The notes under the pieces were generated by a model that was not told the origin of the DNA, did no database searches, and saw nothing but the letters and a program-made list of their open reading frames with translations. From Coturnix japonica (Eukaryota; Chordata; Aves; Galliformes; Phasianidae): a DNA stretch of 64,000 bases. This document shows positions 63,098 to 64,000 of this stretch, piece after piece (within the stretch, counting starts at the first letter, position 1; every line of letters starts with the position of its first letter). The DNA is taken from positions 9,476,255 through 9,540,254 of the forward strand of contig NC_029521.1 in assembly GCF_001577835.2 (NCBI RefSeq), in the 5' to 3' direction. Both the position numbers and the translations under genes were made by a program.

Positions 63098-63275
63098 TTT
63101 TTTCTTTTTTTCCCATTTTTTTTCTCAATTTTCATTTATTAGTGCACTTTCTGAGCACGCAGCAGCAGCACGCTACGTTCTACTGCCCTCTTCCCCCCCC
63201 CACCCCCCCAAAGAAAAATAAAATTAATTAAAAATAAAAACAAAAAAAGCACAAACGGGGGGGGTGGGGGGCACA
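63098..63275. repeat. Low-complexity T-, C-, A- and G-runs
   Basis: Adjacent homopolymer-like runs (T-rich 63093-63130, C-rich 63192-63209, A-rich 63210-63250, G-rich 63257-63270) lie in the inferred SPOCK2 3' UTR. The run lengths may be unreliable in the assembly. Confidence 0.7.
63135..63140 (-). terminator. Proximal candidate poly(A) signal of SPOCK2
   Basis: AATAAA on the minus strand about 300 bases past the SPOCK2 stop codon, closer to the stop than the one at 62991-62986. Both are plausible and may be used as alternatives. Confidence 0.55.
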
Positions 63276-63440
63276 GCTCAGCCCCGCGCTGTTCGCCCCC
63301 CGCCCGCCATGGGGCCCGCCCGGGCGAGCGCCCCACAGCCCCATCCCGCTTGGGGCCGGGGGCTGCCCCTGCGCTCTGTGCCGGGGGCAGGGGGCGATGT
63401 GGCGATAGGGGCCGCCCCCAGCCGTGTGCCCCCCCCTCCT

Positions 63441-63985
63441 CTACCAGATGTAGCCACCGTCGTCTCCTTCACCCGCCTCAGCCTCCTCCTCCTCGGCCTC
63501 CTCGGCTGCCTCCTCGGGCTCCTTCTCCTCCTCATCCTCCCATCCCACGCCGCTGCCGAAGTCTCCTGAAAACCCCGCTGCGTCCTCTGTGCACACGAGG
63601 ATCGCTCAGCGATGGGGCCCGCAACCACTCGGGGCCGTCACCCCGCGTTTCCCCCGCTCTCACCGCAGTCGGGATGCCCGTGGGAGCGGGTTCCGCTCAG
63701 CTCGGTGCCGTGCTGCGGGTCCACGCACCAACACTGCGCCCCGCCCGGCTCGCACTGCGCCCGCCGGTAGTAGCCGTCTTCATCACAGCTGGGCACGAAG
63801 GTGCCTGCAGGAAACCGGGCCCCGACACACCCCAGAACGTGCAGCGCCCGGACCCCCCCGGCAAGGAGCGTCCCAGCCCCGCCGCATCACAGGGGCCGGG
63901 GCTCCCCGGGGCTCCGACTCACCCGGCTGCGCCTTGGCCGCCTCCTGCATCTGCAGCCGCTCCAGCTCCCGCAGGCACGGCGGCT
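63441..63985 (-). CDS. SPOCK2: SPOCK2 (testican-2), last three exons; partial
   Basis: The C-terminal part of a secreted extracellular-matrix proteoglycan of the testican family; the gene continues beyond the right edge. Exons 63923-63985, 63664-63804 and 63441-63586 join in phase. The first encodes PPCLRELERLQMQEAAKAQPG. The second is a thyroglobulin type-1 domain (SCDEDGYYRRAQC, then CWCVDPQHG, then GHPDC). The third is the acidic tail (GFSGDFGSGVGWEDEEEK..., ending DDGGYIW), nearly identical in pattern to human testican-2, which separates it from SPOCK1 and SPOCK3. The thyroglobulin repeat has its expected Cys spacing. The gene converges on TYSND1, with about 620 bases between the stop codons. 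Confidence 0.93.
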
Positions 63986-64000
63986 CTGCGGGACACACAC

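Overview
The window is bird nuclear DNA, most likely from a galliform such as chicken. Genes are split by canonical GT-AG introns, the interspersed repeats are degraded CR1 LINE ends, promoters lie in CpG-rich patches, and the gene order largely matches human 10q22. No bacterial, viral or CRISPR-type system was found. All genes are recognisable vertebrate genes, and the exon models below were traced by hand from splice signals, reading phase and family similarity.

Layout, left to right. 1-2082: tail and possible 3' UTR of the first gene. 2083-19046 (minus): ADAMTS14, 22 coding exons, 1142 aa. 19.2-20.2 kb: a very long purine-rich tract just upstream of ADAMTS14, then about 3 kb without a gene. 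23394-34204 (minus): PALD1 (paladin), 18 coding exons, 868 aa, with a noncoding first exon near 36.6 kb. 39221-39848 (minus): EIF4EBP2, head to head with LRRC20 (40191-42673, plus) across one GC-rich promoter of 342 bp. Then on the plus strand: NPFFR1 (43874-46674), PPA1 (47277-55452), SAR1A (56119-58876) and TYSND1 (60383-62824). The right edge holds the last three exons of SPOCK2 (minus, 63441-63985 and beyond), converging on TYSND1.

The genes do not form a pathway. They cover procollagen processing (ADAMTS14), endothelial and endosomal phosphatase-like signalling (PALD1), translation control (EIF4EBP2), an RFamide GPCR (NPFFR1), pyrophosphate removal (PPA1), COPII budding (SAR1A), peroxisomal proteolysis (TYSND1) and extracellular matrix (SPOCK2).

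Against the human order, NODAL (expected between EIF4EBP2 and PALD1) and PRF1 (expected between PALD1 and ADAMTS14) are not visible, and SPOCK2 rather than AIFM2 lies beside TYSND1. The points most worth checking are the missing C-terminal peroxisome signal in TYSND1, the roughly 0.9 kb purine tract, two minisatellites around TYSND1, and the first coding exon of NPFFR1.
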